Of a stretch of 40,782 bases of DNA, positions 15,812-25,760 are shown one piece after another. This DNA comes from Roseateles sp. Its GTDB lineage: Bacteria > Pseudomonadota > Gammaproteobacteria > Burkholderiales > Burkholderiaceae_C. How positions within the stretch are numbered: the first letter of the stretch is position 1; each line of letters opens with the position of its first letter. The stretch spans positions 1 to 40,782 of the forward strand of contig JACDQM010000152.1 in assembly GCA_015657635.1 (NCBI GenBank). The letters run 5' to 3'. The notes beneath the pieces were generated by a model that searched no databases, was not told where the DNA came from, and saw only the letters and a list, made by a program, of their open reading frames with translations. Position numbers and translations under genes: made by a program.

Positions 15812-16291
15812 GTGCGTGGACTAGCTTTCTGCGCCGTGTCGATTGCTCTGATTGCATCCGCCCATGCTTCACCGGCGAGTGAGGGCGAGGCTGCTGCGGC
15901 TTCAATCGCTGCCGCGAAGCCTCTCACCAAATGGGACCGCGCAACTCTGGTGAGTGGCGACTTCAACGGCGACGGTCGCCGCGACTGGGCAATGGTCGGC
16001 TACAAGGGCGCAGGACTTGAACTCGCTATACGGATTGCCGGCGTCAAGGGCCGAAAGACACGAACGCAGTTTCTTGCCTTCGGCATTGGCGCATCGATCC
16101 AGGCGGCAATATGCGAGGCTCCGGCGAAGCTACAAGTAGAGGAGCAGTTTTGCAGCCCTATGGACGAAGCACTTCCGGGATGCCGCCCGTCAAAGATCGC
16201 CAACTCGCTCAACCTTAGTGGGGGCGACTGCGATTCAATCCATCTTTACTGGAACAGCGACACGAGTCGAATGGAGTGGTGGCGGCTGTGA
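15812..16291 (+). CDS. cassette-borne secreted protein with FG-GAP-like motif
   Basis: A 159-residue predicted exported protein. It starts with GTG at 15812, four bases after the R' box of the upstream attC, and has a signal peptide with likely cleavage after AHA-S at about residue 19-20. SGDFNGDGRRDWAMVGY (about residues 48-64) matches the calcium-binding DxDGxxD-type loop of FG-GAP/VCBS repeats, here as a single copy. Three to four Cys are in the C-terminal half. The stop at 16289-16291 almost touches the next attC. Function unknown; it is a typical orphan cassette product. Confidence 0.78.
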   Translation: MRGLAFCAVSIALIASAHASPASEGEAAAASIAAAKPLTKWDRATLVSGDFNGDGRRDWAMVGYKGAGLELAIRIAGVKGRKTRTQFLAFGIGASIQAAICEAPAKLQVEEQFCSPMDEALPGCRPSKIANSLNLSGGDCDSIHLYWNSDTSRMEWWRL

Positions 16292-16292
16292 T

Positions 16293-16349
16293 GGCTAACT
16301 GGTCAACCGAGGCGGACGCCTTCGGCGCTACTTTTCTTCAACGTTGACG
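16293..16349 (+). other. attC-like site of cassette 2
   Basis: A 57-bp site with R'' GGCTAAC (16293-16299) and R' GTTGACG (16343-16349). The conserved AAC and GTT triplets pair, but outer R positions do not, as happens when the R' end belongs to the downstream flank. Internally CGCC (16317-16320) pairs with GGCG (16324-16327). It shares CTAAC-N2-GTC-N3-CGAG and the ten-base CTTCAACGTT with the site at 15740-15808, at equivalent positions. Confidence 0.65.
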
Positions 16350-16481
16350 GCCCGCTTTCAGGCGCTGAGTTCACCGCCTTGAAGGACAGCACGCGCTGCC
16401 AAACGGCCCCTGAAGGCTGCGGTTGCTACGACCCGCTCCGGGTGGTCAGCGCGCTCCCTGCGACCTGCCGCTATCGCTGAT

Positions 16482-17129
16482 TCACGCCGCCATGTAGCGG
16501 CCGGGGCGGTGGTTGATCGCCAGCGCCGCATTGATCGCCGCCATGCCCAGCAACGACAGGCCGATGCGGTCCCAGCTGACGAAGGCAAGGCCGCACAGCA
16601 GGATCACGCCGTCCAGGCCGGCCTGCACGTAGCCGGCGCGCCAGCCGTAGCGCTCCTGCAGGTAGAGCACCAGCACGTTCAGACCGCCCAGCGAGGCGCG
16701 GTGGCGAAACAGGATCAACATGCCCGCGCCGATCAGCAGTCCGCCGGCAATGGCGGCAAACCAGGCATTCAAGGAGGCGAACTGCAGCCAGCGCGGCAGG
16801 ATCTCCGCCAGCACGGCCATCATCGCCACGGCCAGCATCGTCTTGACGGTGAAAGCACGCCCCATGCGGCGCCAGGCCAGCCAGTAGAACGGCAGGTTGA
16901 TACAGAAGAAAAGTGCGCCGAAGGGCCAGCCGCTGATGTAGTGCAGCAGGAAGGCGATGCCCACCGTGCCGCCCGTCAGCATGCCAACCTGCTTGAACAG
17001 CGCCACGCCCAAGGCGACGAACAGCGTGCCCGTGATCAGCGCCTGAGCGTCTTCGAAGCGTGAGTGCCTGAAGATGCGGCTGCTCAGCTTGGCCGGCGGG
17101 GCGGCGGGTGTGGATGGCTTTTCGCTCAC
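16482..17129 (-). CDS. YitT family membrane protein
   Basis: A 215-residue integral membrane protein of the YitT family, function unknown, with about five to six hydrophobic segments starting near residue 30 (ALITGTLFVALGVALF). The segment MLTGGTVGIAFLLHYISG and LFRHRASLGGLNVLVLY are typical of the family. It begins at GTG 17129, overlapping the stop of the DUF2788 gene as GTGA, so the two are translationally coupled. It is the last gene of the minus-strand run starting at uppP. Its stop lies 130 bases from the cassette cluster, and no obvious terminator follows. Confidence 0.88.
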   Translation of the reverse strand: MSEKPSTPAAPPAKLSSRIFRHSRFEDAQALITGTLFVALGVALFKQVGMLTGGTVGIAFLLHYISGWPFGALFFCINLPFYWLAWRRMGRAFTVKTMLAVAMMAVLAEILPRWLQFASLNAWFAAIAGGLLIGAGMLILFRHRASLGGLNVLVLYLQERYGWRAGYVQAGLDGVILLCGLAFVSWDRIGLSLLGMAAINAALAINHRPGRYMAA

Positions 17130-17344
17130 TCGCCCAGCCCGCCCATGAAGTACTTGATCAGGCCTTTGGCCGCGAAGCCCACCAAGCCGAAGCCCAGGCC
17201 CAGCAACAGGATGAAGGTGCCGAAGCGGCCGGCCTTCGACTCGCGCGCCAGCTGCAGGATGATGAACACCATGTAGAGCATGAAGGCCGTGACGCCGAAG
17301 GTCAGGCCGAACTGCGCAATCTGCTCTTCGCTATAGCCGAACAT
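17126..17344 (-). CDS. DUF2788 domain-containing small membrane protein
   Basis: A 72-residue protein with two hydrophobic segments (FGVTAFMLYMVFIILQLA and a glycine-rich FILLLGLGFGLVGFAAKGLI) separated by a short basic loop. It matches the small DUF2788 family of betaproteobacteria, function unknown. The start ATG at 17344 is chosen because family members begin with MFGYSEEQ-like residues; a longer open frame upstream has unlike composition. It overlaps the downstream YitT gene by four bases. It may be an accessory subunit for a membrane protein, but this is a guess. Confidence 0.85.
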   Translation of the reverse strand: MFGYSEEQIAQFGLTFGVTAFMLYMVFIILQLARESKAGRFGTFILLLGLGFGLVGFAAKGLIKYFMGGLGE

Positions 17345-17382
17345 GGTGAGGTGGGAAAGGGGAGAAGGGTGGGCAGCTGGCG

Positions 17383-18177
17383 TCAGTCGCGCATGCTGAC
17401 GAGGTCTCGATAGGCATGCCAGCTGGCGTGGCCCAGCCAGGGCACGACGACGACCAGGCCGATCATCGACAGCATGCCCAGCCCGGTCAGTGCCATCAGC
17501 AGAAAGGCCCACAGCGCCATGGCCTGCGGGTGCTCCATCACGACGCGCCAGCTGGTGAACACGGCGCCCAGGATGCTCAGCGACTGGTCACGGCGGTCCA
17601 GCAGCATGGGGATGGAAATCACACTGGAGGCAAACACCGGGGCTGCGAGCAGGGCGCCCAGCGCCAGCCAGGCCTCGAACAACAGCGAATGATTCGCCAG
17701 CACCACATGACGGGCGAAGTCGATGGGCTTGTCCACCGGCGCGCTGGCATAGCCGGTGATCAGCGCTGCCGAGCACAGCACCCAGCCTGTGCCGGCCAGC
17801 GCCAGCAGCAGGCCGAAACCCATCAGCCGGCCATCGTGCGGGCGCCAAGCCTTGAGCACGGTGGCCAGGCCGACCGGTTTGTTGCGTTCAATGTCGCGGC
17901 TCAGCGCGTACAGGCCGGTAGCCAGGATCGGTGCCACCAGCAAGAAGCCGCTGAAGGCCGCCGCCAGCAGCCAGAAGCGGTCATGGGCGATCCAGAAGAT
18001 CAGCGCACCGCCGAGGGTCATCAGCAGGCCGTGCAGCAAAGAGGGGCCGGGGCAGCGGCGCAAATCCTGCCAGCCGCGCGCGAGCCAGCCCAGAGGCCGC
18101 AGTACGGGCACGGGCTTGACGCCGAAACGTCGGGATTCCTGCAGGGCTTTGTCAGTGCGCATCGTCGTCTTCATCAT
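17383..18177 (-). CDS. DUF2189 domain-containing membrane protein
   Basis: A 264-residue integral membrane protein of the DUF2189 family. After a basic N-terminal tail (about 45 residues) come about six transmembrane segments, for example LLHGLLMTLGGALIFWIA and AMALWAFLLMALTGLGML. The C-terminus VVVVPWLGHASWHAYRDLV is a recognisable family ending. Family function is unknown. Two consecutive ATGs start it; GGAGA lies 12 bases upstream. It is 33 bases after mnmH and 38 bases before DUF2788, within one directional cluster. Confidence 0.88.
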   Translation of the reverse strand: MMKTTMRTDKALQESRRFGVKPVPVLRPLGWLARGWQDLRRCPGPSLLHGLLMTLGGALIFWIAHDRFWLLAAAFSGFLLVAPILATGLYALSRDIERNKPVGLATVLKAWRPHDGRLMGFGLLLALAGTGWVLCSAALITGYASAPVDKPIDFARHVVLANHSLLFEAWLALGALLAAPVFASSVISIPMLLDRRDQSLSILGAVFTSWRVVMEHPQAMALWAFLLMALTGLGMLSMIGLVVVVPWLGHASWHAYRDLVSMRD

Positions 18178-18210
18178 GCCCGTCTTGTCTCCAACTGTTC
18201 TTGATCGTGC

Positions 18211-19273
18211 TCAATTCGCGTTGGCTAGCAACTGGCGGGCGGCGCTTCGCATCTCTTGTTCCGAGGCGCCGGACAGAGGCAGGTGCAGCGCGGCATCGAG
18301 CTGAGGATAGTGGTTGCGCAGCGAGCGTTCGTAGCCTGGGTCGTAATGCTCGCGCATCAGCTCGGCAAAGACGGTGGGCCAGTCGCCAGCGCCTGCCATG
18401 GCCTGCCAGGCGTGCACGCGTTCGCGACCGCGCAGCGTGATCAAGGCGTCAAGCTGCTGACAGAAGGACTGCGGGTCGGCGATGAAGTGCGCATAGTCCT
18501 GCAGCAGCAGCGCCACACGCTCGGCCTCGGGCAGGTCCACCCAGATGCAGGCGCTGCTGGCGCGCATGCGCTCGTGCAGCGACTCGGGCACGCGCAGCTG
18601 TCCGATCTTGCGGCTTTCGCTCTCGACAAAGACGGGCGCGCCTGGGTCGAGGCTGCGCAGTCGGCCCCACAGCAGGCTGTCGAAACGCTTCTGGCTGGGC
18701 TGCGGCTGCTCAGGCAGGCGCCCAGTACAGAGCCGCGATGGCAGGCCAGGCCTTCAAGATCCAGCACCTGCGCACCCTCGGCCTGCAGCGCCTGCAGCAG
18801 GCGGGTCTTGCCGCTGCCGGTGCGGCCGCAGATCACTCGATAGTCAAGACGCGCGGGCAGGCTCTCGAGATCGGTGCGGACCTGCGCCCGGTAGGCCTTG
18901 TAGCCGCCTTGCAGCTGGCGCGAGCGAAAGCCGATCTGGCCCAGAAACCAGCTCATCGCGCCGGAGCGCTGGCCACCGCGCCAGCAATACACCAGCGGGC
19001 GCCAGCTCTTGGGCAGGTCCTGCGCATGGGCATCCAGATGCTTGGCGATATTGCGCGCCACCAGCGCGCGCCGATCTTGCGTGCCTCGAAGGGCGAGCTC
19101 TTGTAGAGCGTGCCGACCACGCGGCGCTCCTCATCGTCGAGCACCGGCCAGTTCAGCGCCCCGGGCAGATGATCCTCGGCGAACTCGGATGGCGAGCGCA
19201 CATCGATGATGGCGTCAAAGCGGTTCAGCTCGGCCAGCGCGTCGCTGACTTCGATGGTGTGGGCGGGTGTCAT
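18211..19273 (-). pseudogene. mnmH: tRNA 2-selenouridine synthase, broken by two frameshifts
   Basis: MnmH (SelU) replaces sulfur by selenium at the wobble 2-thiouridine of some tRNAs, using selenophosphate. The rhodanese domain has the catalytic cysteine in VYCWRGGQRSG (about residue 97) and the P-loop GRTGSGKT lies near residue 150. The frame shifts twice: near 19064-19072 (after EARKIGAR) and near 18715-18725 (after CHRGSVLG). Adding one base at each restores 354 residues, close to E. coli SelU (364). Both lesions may be sequence errors. The start ATG at 19273 has AAGG upstream, and glnD ends 26 bases before. If real, the cell also needs SelD elsewhere. Confidence 0.9.
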
Positions 19274-19299
19274 CGGAATGGGCCTTGGGGGCCAGAGAC

Positions 19300-21897
19300 T
19301 CAGGCCGGCAGCGAAACCGCGTCCAGCAACTCGGTTTCGATCTGCAGCTGGCTGCGGTTCTGCTGCAGCGCGGCGCCGTCCAGCAGGAAGGTGTCTTCCA
19401 CGCGCTCGCCGAGCGTCGATATCTTGGCGAGCTGCAGATTGATGCCGTGCCGGGCCAGCACGCGCGCAATCGCGTAAAGCAGGCCGGTGCGGTCGCTGGT
19501 GCTGATGGACAGCAGCCAGGCGGTGGCGCGTTCGTCCGGGCGCAAAGAGATACGGGGCGTGAACGGGAAGGACTTGACGCGGCGCGACAGGCGCCCGCGT
19601 CGTGGCTCGGGCAGCGCGCCTTGCGCAGCCAGCGCCTGGCCCAGCTTGGCTTCCACCAGCGACACCAGATCGCGGTGATGCTGGTCGCTGTCGGCGCTGA
19701 TCACCTGGAAGGTGTCCAGCGCATAGCCGCTGCGCGTCGTGTGGACCTTGGCGTCCAGGATGTTGAAGCCGGCACTGTCGAAATAGCCGCAGATGCGAGC
19801 GAAAAGATCGCGCTGATCGGGCGCGTAGACCAGCACCTGCAGGCCCTCGCCAACCGGCGAGGGGCGGGCTCGCACGATGGGCTGGCCGGACTCGACATGG
19901 CGCCACAGCGAGCGTGCATGCCAGGCCAGGTCGCCGGCATCGTGGCGGGCGAAATAGCTCAGCGCCAGCGTGGCCCACAGCGGGGTCTCAGTGTCCGGCA
20001 GCATCGAGTGCAGCGCCAGGATCTGCCGCGCCTCCTGCTTGCGGGCCTCGATATCGGCCTCCAGATTGGGCTTGGCGCCGCCCAGCGCGCGCAGCGTCAG
20101 GCGATACAGGTCTTCCAGCAGCTTGCCCTTCCAGGCATTCCAGACCTTGGGGCTGGTGCCGCGGATATCGGCCACCGTCAGCAGGTAGAGCGCGGTGAGG
20201 TGGCGCGCATCGTGCATCTGGCGCGCAAAGGCGGCGATCACCTCGGGGTCGGACAGGTCTTCCTTCTGCGCCACGCGCGACAGCGTCAGGTGATGCTGGA
20301 CCAGGAACACCACCAGCTCGGCCTCGTCCTTGCTGAGGCCATGGGCGCGGCAGAAACGCCGGGCCTCGACTGCGCCCAGATCGGAATGGTCGCCGCCGCG
20401 GCCCTTGGCCACATCGTGGAACAGCGCGGCGATGTAGAGCAGATGCGGCTTGTCGAACTGTGCGGCCAGCTGACTGCAGAAGGGATATTCGTGGGCGTGC
20501 TCGGGGATGAAGAAGCGCCGCACATTGCGCAGCACCATCAGGATGTGCTGGTCCACCGTGTAGACGTGGAACAGGTCGTGCTGCATCTGGCCGACGATGC
20601 GGCGGAACACCCACAGATAGCGGCCCAGCACCGAGGTCTGGTTCATCAGCCGGAAGGCATGGGTCTGGCCCTCGCGCTGCTGCAGGATCTGCATGAACAG
20701 CGCGCGGTTGGCCGGGTCGCGCCGGAAAGCGCTGTTCATCTGGCCGCGCGCGTTGTAGAGCGCGCGCAGCGTGCGCGCCGACAGGCCCTTGATGCCCGGC
20801 GTCTGCTGGTAGACCAGGAAGGTTTCCAGGATGGCGTGCGGCTCGCGCTCGAACAGGTCGTCGCCATCCACCTCCAGCATGCCGGCACGATCCAGGAAGT
20901 GCGCATTGATGCGGCGCATCGGCGCGTCGGCCGAACCGTTGATGCGCTCTTCCAGATTCAGCATCAGGATCTGGTTGAGCTGGCTCACCGCCTTGGCGGC
21001 CCAGTAGTAGCGGCGCATCAGCACTTCCGAGGTGCGCTGGCTGCCCTTGGGCTGGTAGCCGAAACTCTCGGCCACGGCGGTCTGCAGATCGAACACCAGA
21101 CGGTCTTCCCGCCGGCCGGCGACCGCATGGAGGCGGCAGCGGATCAGGCTCAGCAAGCCTTCGTTGCGCTGCAGCTGCCGGCTCTCGAATGGCGTGATCA
21201 GGCCCTTGGCCGCCAGCTGGGGCCAGGTCTTGCCCAGGCCGGCAGCGCGGGCGATCCAGATCAGCACTTGCAGATCACGCAGGCCGCCCGGGCTTTCCTT
21301 GCAGTTCGGCTCCAGCGCATAAGGCGTGTCGGCGAATTTGGTATGGCGCTGACGCATTTCCAGCGTCTTGGCGCGGAAGAAGGCGCGCGCGTCCATCGCT
21401 GCGGCCAGCTGCTGCTCGAAACGCTTGTACAGCGGCTTGGAGCCGGCCAGGCAGCGCGACTCCAGCATGGCGGTCTGCACCGTCACGTCGCCCGCGGCCT
21501 CGCCCAGGCATTCGCCCAGCGTGCGCACCGAGGAGCCGATCTCCAGTCCCACATCCCAGCAGGCGGTGATGAAGGCCTCGATGCTGGACTTCAACGCGCC
21601 GGGCTGGTGGGCTTCCATGCCGTCGGGTAGCAGCACCAGCACATCGACATCGGAGTAGGGGAACAGCTCGCCGCGCCCATAGCCACCGACGGCGGCCAGC
21701 GCCGCGGTCTCCGGCAGGCCGGCCTGGCGCCACAGGGTCTGCAGCGTCGCATCGACGTGGCGCGCCAGCTTGCGCATCAGCGCTGAAGCGGCGGCAATCG
21801 TCGGCCGGGCTTCGCGGAAGGCTTGCAGCAGTTCCTGCTTGCCGGTCTTGAATTGCTGGCGCAGTACGGCGCTGTCGATCACCTGCACGCTGCTCAT
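19300..21897 (-). CDS. glnD: bifunctional uridylyltransferase/uridylyl-removing enzyme GlnD
   Basis: The main nitrogen sensor: it uridylylates PII proteins when glutamine is low and removes UMP when glutamine is high. Its 865 residues fit the family. In order: nucleotidyltransferase domain with [17 protein letters not shown] (about residues 71-87, Asp83 and Asp85), central linker, HD hydrolase domain ([15 protein letters not shown], about 493-507), and two C-terminal ACT domains (starting at about 686 and 795) that bind glutamine. It starts seven bases after map, which suggests cotranscription. All key motifs are intact. Confidence 0.98.
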   Translation of the reverse strand: MSSVQVIDSAVLRQQFKTGKQELLQAFREARPTIAAASALMRKLARHVDATLQTLWRQAGLPETAALAAVGGYGRGELFPYSDVDVLVLLPDGMEAHQPGALKSSIEAFITACWDVGLEIGSSVRTLGECLGEAAGDVTVQTAMLESRCLAGSKPLYKRFEQQLAAAMDARAFFRAKTLEMRQRHTKFADTPYALEPNCKESPGGLRDLQVLIWIARAAGLGKTWPQLAAKGLITPFESRQLQRNEGLLSLIRCRLHAVAGRREDRLVFDLQTAVAESFGYQPKGSQRTSEVLMRRYYWAAKAVSQLNQILMLNLEERINGSADAPMRRINAHFLDRAGMLEVDGDDLFEREPHAILETFLVYQQTPGIKGLSARTLRALYNARGQMNSAFRRDPANRALFMQILQQREGQTHAFRLMNQTSVLGRYLWVFRRIVGQMQHDLFHVYTVDQHILMVLRNVRRFFIPEHAHEYPFCSQLAAQFDKPHLLYIAALFHDVAKGRGGDHSDLGAVEARRFCRAHGLSKDEAELVVFLVQHHLTLSRVAQKEDLSDPEVIAAFARQMHDARHLTALYLLTVADIRGTSPKVWNAWKGKLLEDLYRLTLRALGGAKPNLEADIEARKQEARQILALHSMLPDTETPLWATLALSYFARHDAGDLAWHARSLWRHVESGQPIVRARPSPVGEGLQVLVYAPDQRDLFARICGYFDSAGFNILDAKVHTTRSGYALDTFQVISADSDQHHRDLVSLVEAKLGQALAAQGALPEPRRGRLSRRVKSFPFTPRISLRPDERATAWLLSISTSDRTGLLYAIARVLARHGINLQLAKISTLGERVEDTFLLDGAALQQNRSQLQIETELLDAVSLPA

Positions 21898-21904
21898 CGA
21901 CGGC

Positions 21905-22708
21905 TTAGCCGGTGATGAAGGCCGGCGGCGGCGGGCTGCCGTCCGACACGGTCAGCACCTCGTAGCCGGTGTCGGTCACGACGATGGTGTGTTCCCACTG
22001 CGCGGAGAGCGAGCGGTCCTTGGTGACGATGGTCCAGCCGTCGCCCATTTCCTTGATCTCGCGCCGGCCGGCGTTGATCATGGGCTCGATGGTGAACACC
22101 ATGCCGGGCACCAGTTCATCCAGCGTGCCGGGGCGGCCGTAGTGCAGCACCTGCGGCTCTTCATGAAAGACCTGTCCGATGCCATGGCCGCAGAATTCGC
22201 GCACCACCGAGAAACCGGCGTTCTCGGCGAAGGTTTGGATGGCATGGCCGATATCGCCCAGGCGTGCGCCGGGCTTGACCTTCTGGATGCCCTTCCACAT
22301 GGCTTCATAGGTGAAGCTGCACAGGCGCTTGGCTGCGATCGAGCCCTCGCCGACCACGAACATGCGGCTGCTGTCGCCATGCCAGCCGTCCTTGATCACG
22401 GTGACGTCGATATTGACGATGTCGCCGTTCTTCAGTGGGCGGTCATTCGGGATGCCGTGGCAGACCTGGTGGTTGATCGAGGTGCAGATCGACTTGGGGT
22501 AGGGCGTGTAGCCGGCGGGCTGGTAGTTCAGCGGCGCGGGAATGGCTTTCTGCACATGGACGATGTGGTCATGCGCGATCTTGTCGAGCTGCTCGGTCGT
22601 GATGCCAGGCTTCACATGCTGGCCCAGCATGTCCAGCACCTCGGAGGTCAGGCGGCCCGCGATGCGCATCGCGGCGATGTCAGCCGCGGATTTGATGGTG
22701 ATCGTCAT
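21905..22708 (-). CDS. map: type I methionine aminopeptidase
   Basis: Removes the N-terminal methionine from nascent proteins. The 267-residue protein has all metal-ligand motifs of the pita-bread fold: [19 protein letters not shown] with two Asp, [15 protein letters not shown] with His, FTIEPMIN with Glu and SAQWEHT with Glu. A substrate-binding His lies in [11 protein letters not shown]. It is usually next to rpsB-tsf in this order; here the upstream neighbour is uppP, 54 bases away on the same strand, and glnD follows after seven bases. Confidence 0.98.
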   Translation of the reverse strand: MTITIKSAADIAAMRIAGRLTSEVLDMLGQHVKPGITTEQLDKIAHDHIVHVQKAIPAPLNYQPAGYTPYPKSICTSINHQVCHGIPNDRPLKNGDIVNIDVTVIKDGWHGDSSRMFVVGEGSIAAKRLCSFTYEAMWKGIQKVKPGARLGDIGHAIQTFAENAGFSVVREFCGHGIGQVFHEEPQVLHYGRPGTLDELVPGMVFTIEPMINAGRREIKEMGDGWTIVTKDRSLSAQWEHTIVVTDTGYEVLTVSDGSPPPPAFITG

Positions 22709-22762
22709 GGCGCGATTATCTCAAAGCCGGCCCGTCCGAGCCGAGGGCCGGCGGCTTGGCCC

Positions 22763-23590
22763 TCAGGCGGACCAAACGACCAGGCCGCTCCAGGAGGTTC
22801 CCAGCACCACCAGGCCGAACACGATCCGGTACCAGGCAAAGGGCACGAAGTTATGGCTGGAGATGTAGCGCAGCAGCCAGCGCACGCAGATCCAGGCGCT
22901 GATGAAGGAGAACAGCAGGCCGACGCCGAACATCGGCAGGTCGGCGACGCTGAGCAGCGCACGCTCCTTGTAGAGGCTGTAGAGACCGGCGCCGATCAGG
23001 GTTGGAATGGCCAGGAAGAAGGAGTAGTCGGTGGCCGCCTTGCGCGACAGGCCGAGCAGCATGCCGCCGATGATGGTGGCACCGGAGCGGCTGGTGCCCG
23101 GCACCATGGCCAGGCACTGCACCAGGCCGACTTTCAGCGCATCCAGCGGCGTCATCTGGTCCACATCCTGGACGCGCACCGCCGAGGCCGGCCGGCGCTC
23201 GGCCCACAGGATGATGAAGCCACCGACGATGAAGGCCGTGGCCACCACCGTGGGCGTGAACAGGTGCGCCTTGATTGCCTTGCCGAACAGCAGGCCCAAG
23301 AGCACCGCCGGCAGGAAGCCGATGGCGACGTTCAACACGAAGCGGCGCGCGGCCGCATCGCTGGCAATGCCGGCAGCGGTGGATCGCAGCTTCTGCCAGT
23401 AGACGATGATCACCGCCAGGATGGCGCCGGTCTGGATGGCGATGTCGAAGACCTTGCTCTTGGCGTCGTCAAAGCCCAGCAGCGCGCCGGCCAGGATGAG
23501 GTGGCCGGTCGAGGAAATGGGCAGGAACTCGGTCAGACCTTCGACCACGCCCATCACGGCGGCTTTCACCAGCAAGACAAGATCCAACAT
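22763..23590 (-). CDS. uppP: undecaprenyl-diphosphatase
   Basis: Dephosphorylates undecaprenyl diphosphate to recycle the lipid carrier for peptidoglycan and other surface polymers; overproduction gives bacitracin resistance. The 275-residue membrane protein carries the BacA/UppP signatures [17 protein letters not shown] (about 17-33, with the catalytic Glu) and [10 protein letters not shown] (about 165-174, with the catalytic Arg), and about eight transmembrane segments. The ATG at 23590 has GGGAG upstream. It is divergent from nadB across 109 bases. A weak -10-like hexamer (TATCAT on the minus strand, 23616-23621) is the only promoter hint. Confidence 0.97.
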   Translation of the reverse strand: MLDLVLLVKAAVMGVVEGLTEFLPISSTGHLILAGALLGFDDAKSKVFDIAIQTGAILAVIIVYWQKLRSTAAGIASDAAARRFVLNVAIGFLPAVLLGLLFGKAIKAHLFTPTVVATAFIVGGFIILWAERRPASAVRVQDVDQMTPLDALKVGLVQCLAMVPGTSRSGATIIGGMLLGLSRKAATDYSFFLAIPTLIGAGLYSLYKERALLSVADLPMFGVGLLFSFISAWICVRWLLRYISSHNFVPFAWYRIVFGLVVLGTSWSGLVVWSA

Positions 23591-23699
23591 CAACTCCCGG
23601 TTTGAACTGGCCGCGATGATAGCGGTGCCACTGCAGGGCGAAGACGCTGCGCCGTCCTTAGAATCGGGCTCCCTGTCCGAACCTGCCCAGGATGACACC

Positions 23700-25343
23700 A
23701 TGATGAAGGTGTTGCGGGCCTTTTCCATGACCGCTGCTTCTGCTGGTGCTGCTGTACTTCCCGTGGTGATTGTTGGCGCCGGCCTCGCCGGACTGACGGT
23801 GGCCCTGCATCTGGCCGACCAGGTGCCTGTCATCGTGCTGGCCAAGCGCGGGCTCGGCGAATCGGCCACGGCCTGGGCGCAGGGCGGCATCGTCGGCGTG
23901 CTGGGCAGCGACGACAGCATCGAGAGCCATGTGCGCGACACGCAGGATGCCGGCGCCGGCCTGGTTGACGAAACCACCGCACGCTTCATCGCCGAGCGCA
24001 GCGCCCAGGCGGTTGAGTGGCTGGTCAGGCAAGGCGTGCCCTTCACGCCGGACGACAGCGGCCCGCTGGGCCTGCATCTGACGCGCGAAGGCGGCCATGC
24101 GGTGCGCCGCATCGCGCATGCGGCCGATGCCACTGGCAAGGCGATCCACGACCAGCTGCTGGCGGCCGCCCATGCGCACCCGAATATCGAGTTGCGCGAG
24201 CGCTGGATGGCACTGGACCTGATCACCTCGCGCCATGTGCAGCGCGAAGAAGCTTCACGCTGCTACGGCATCTATGCGCTGGACATTGATGCGCGGCGCG
24301 TCGAGGCCCTGGCAGCTCAGGCGGTGGTGATGGCCACCGGGGGTGCCGGCAAGGTCTACCGCTACACCACCAACCCGGACACCTCCACCGGCGACGGCAT
24401 TGCGATGGCCTGGCGGGCCGGCTGCCGGGTGGCGAACATGGAGTTCATCCAGTTCCACCCCACCTGCCTCTATCACCCGCAGGAGCGCAGTTTCCTGATC
24501 ACCGAAGCGCTGCGCGGGGAGGGCGGTCATCTCAAGCTGCCTGAGCACCTGGGCGGCGGGCGTTTCATGGCCGATCATGACGAGCGCATGGAGCTGGCGC
24601 CGCGCGACATCGTGGCGCGTGCCATCGACTTCGAGATGAAGAAGCATGGCCTGGACCATGTGTGGCTGGACGCGACCCATCTGGGTGAAGCTTTCCTGAA
24701 AGAGCATTTCCCGACCATCCACGCGCGCTGCCTGCTGCTGGGCATCGATATTGCGAAGCAGCCGATCCCGGTGGTGCCGGCGGTGCACTTCACCTGCGGC
24801 GGCGTGGTCACCGATCTGCAGGGCTGCTCGGACCTGCCGGGCCTGTATGCGGTGGGCGAGACCACCTACACCGGCCTGCATGGCGCCAACCGCCTGGCCA
24901 GCAACTCGCTGCTGGAATGCGTGGTGCTGGGCCAGACCTGTGCCGACCATATCCTGCGCCAACCCCAGCCCGACCGCGCGCCGCTGCCAGCCTGGGACGA
25001 AAGCCAGGTCGAGGACGCGGACGAGCAGGTCGTGATCTCGCACAACTGGGACGAGCTGCGCCTGCTGATGTGGAACTATGTCGGCATCGTGCGCACCACC
25101 AAGCGCCTGGAGCGTGCGCTGCACCGCATCGATCTGCTGCGCGGCGAGATCGACGACTACTACTCGAATTTCCGCGTCACCCGCGACCTGCTGGAGCTGC
25201 GCAATCTGGTCGATTGCGCCGAGCTGATCGTGCGCTCGGCCCTGCTGCGCCACGAGAGCCGCGGCCTGCACTTCAGTCGCGACTATCCGCGCACCTTGCC
25301 GGTCAGCTTCCCGACAGTGCTGATTGCTGACCGCCCGCGCTGA
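23700..25343 (+). CDS. nadB: L-aspartate oxidase
   Basis: A flavoenzyme that oxidises L-aspartate to iminoaspartate, the first step of de novo NAD synthesis; the product goes to NadA, encoded at 29066-27957. The 547-residue protein has the FAD motif [16 protein letters not shown] (about 23-38), ATAWAQGGI, the [13 protein letters not shown] substrate segment, [11 protein letters not shown], and the C-terminal helical domain. ATG 23700 is chosen because AGGA lies seven bases upstream; a second ATG follows directly. A TAGAAT -10-like hexamer at 23659-23664 lacks a clear -35. Confidence 0.97.
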   Translation: MMKVLRAFSMTAASAGAAVLPVVIVGAGLAGLTVALHLADQVPVIVLAKRGLGESATAWAQGGIVGVLGSDDSIESHVRDTQDAGAGLVDETTARFIAERSAQAVEWLVRQGVPFTPDDSGPLGLHLTREGGHAVRRIAHAADATGKAIHDQLLAAAHAHPNIELRERWMALDLITSRHVQREEASRCYGIYALDIDARRVEALAAQAVVMATGGAGKVYRYTTNPDTSTGDGIAMAWRAGCRVANMEFIQFHPTCLYHPQERSFLITEALRGEGGHLKLPEHLGGGRFMADHDERMELAPRDIVARAIDFEMKKHGLDHVWLDATHLGEAFLKEHFPTIHARCLLLGIDIAKQPIPVVPAVHFTCGGVVTDLQGCSDLPGLYAVGETTYTGLHGANRLASNSLLECVVLGQTCADHILRQPQPDRAPLPAWDESQVEDADEQVVISHNWDELRLLMWNYVGIVRTTKRLERALHRIDLLRGEIDDYYSNFRVTRDLLELRNLVDCAELIVRSALLRHESRGLHFSRDYPRTLPVSFPTVLIADRPR

Positions 25344-25370
25344 CGGGACCCAGGGCTTGCCTGACGGCGC

Positions 25371-25760
25371 TCAGTCCAGGAAGCGCGCTGCGTAGTTGTT
25401 CGGAGGCAGGATGCACGTCCGGGCTCGACCGAATACTCGGTAGCGGTTGCGAGCGACCCAGCGGTAGGCTGCATCGCGCAGCGGTGCCGGCACCAGCCAG
25501 CCCAGCCAGGCCAGGCGCCAGGGCCAGCCCAGCAGGTGCAGCACACGCAGGATGGCGGCCGTGTGCTGCCAGGCCTGGCCTTCGTTCAGCACCAGCAAGG
25601 TCTCCAAGCCGTCGAGCTTAAGACCGTGCTTGGACAGCAGTGCCTGCCCCGCGCTCCCCTGGATCGAAGCGAATCGGATCAGCCCCTTGCGGTCGTGGCG
25701 AAGCAGGAATTGCACCCACGCGTTGCACAGCAGGCATTGGGCGTCGAACACGATAATCAT
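25371..25760 (-). CDS. DCC-family (DUF393) thiol-disulfide oxidoreductase-like protein
   Basis: A 129-residue protein of the DCC family, named after the motif D-x-x-C-x-x-C. Here it reads DAQCLLC with Cys9 and Cys12, at the N-terminus, suggesting a thioredoxin-like redox function; the true substrate is unknown. The C-terminal YRWVARNRYRVFGR block is also typical. It starts with ATG 25760, overlapping the DUF4166 stop as ATGA. It is the last of three coupled minus-strand genes. The 3' end is 27 bases from the convergent nadB stop. Confidence 0.88.
   Translation of the reverse strand: MIIVFDAQCLLCNAWVQFLLRHDRKGLIRFASIQGSAGQALLSKHGLKLDGLETLLVLNEGQAWQHTAAILRVLHLLGWPWRLAWLGWLVPAPLRDAAYRWVARNRYRVFGRARTCILPPNNYAARFLD

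Larger units (their letters stand above)
15118..16349 (+). mobile_element. integron gene-cassette cluster without integrase (CALIN-like)
   Basis: Two short genes on the same strand are each followed closely by an attC-like site, the hallmark of integron cassettes. Taking the crossover between G and TT of each R' box, cassette 1 spans about 15158-15802 and cassette 2 about 15803-16343. The second gene starts four bases after the preceding R' box. Composition is distinct: bases 15421-15480 hold 30 G or C of 60, against 40 of 60 at 9001-9060. No integron integrase, attI or resistance gene is in the window. The left boundary is uncertain because the first site is degenerate. Confidence 0.75.
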
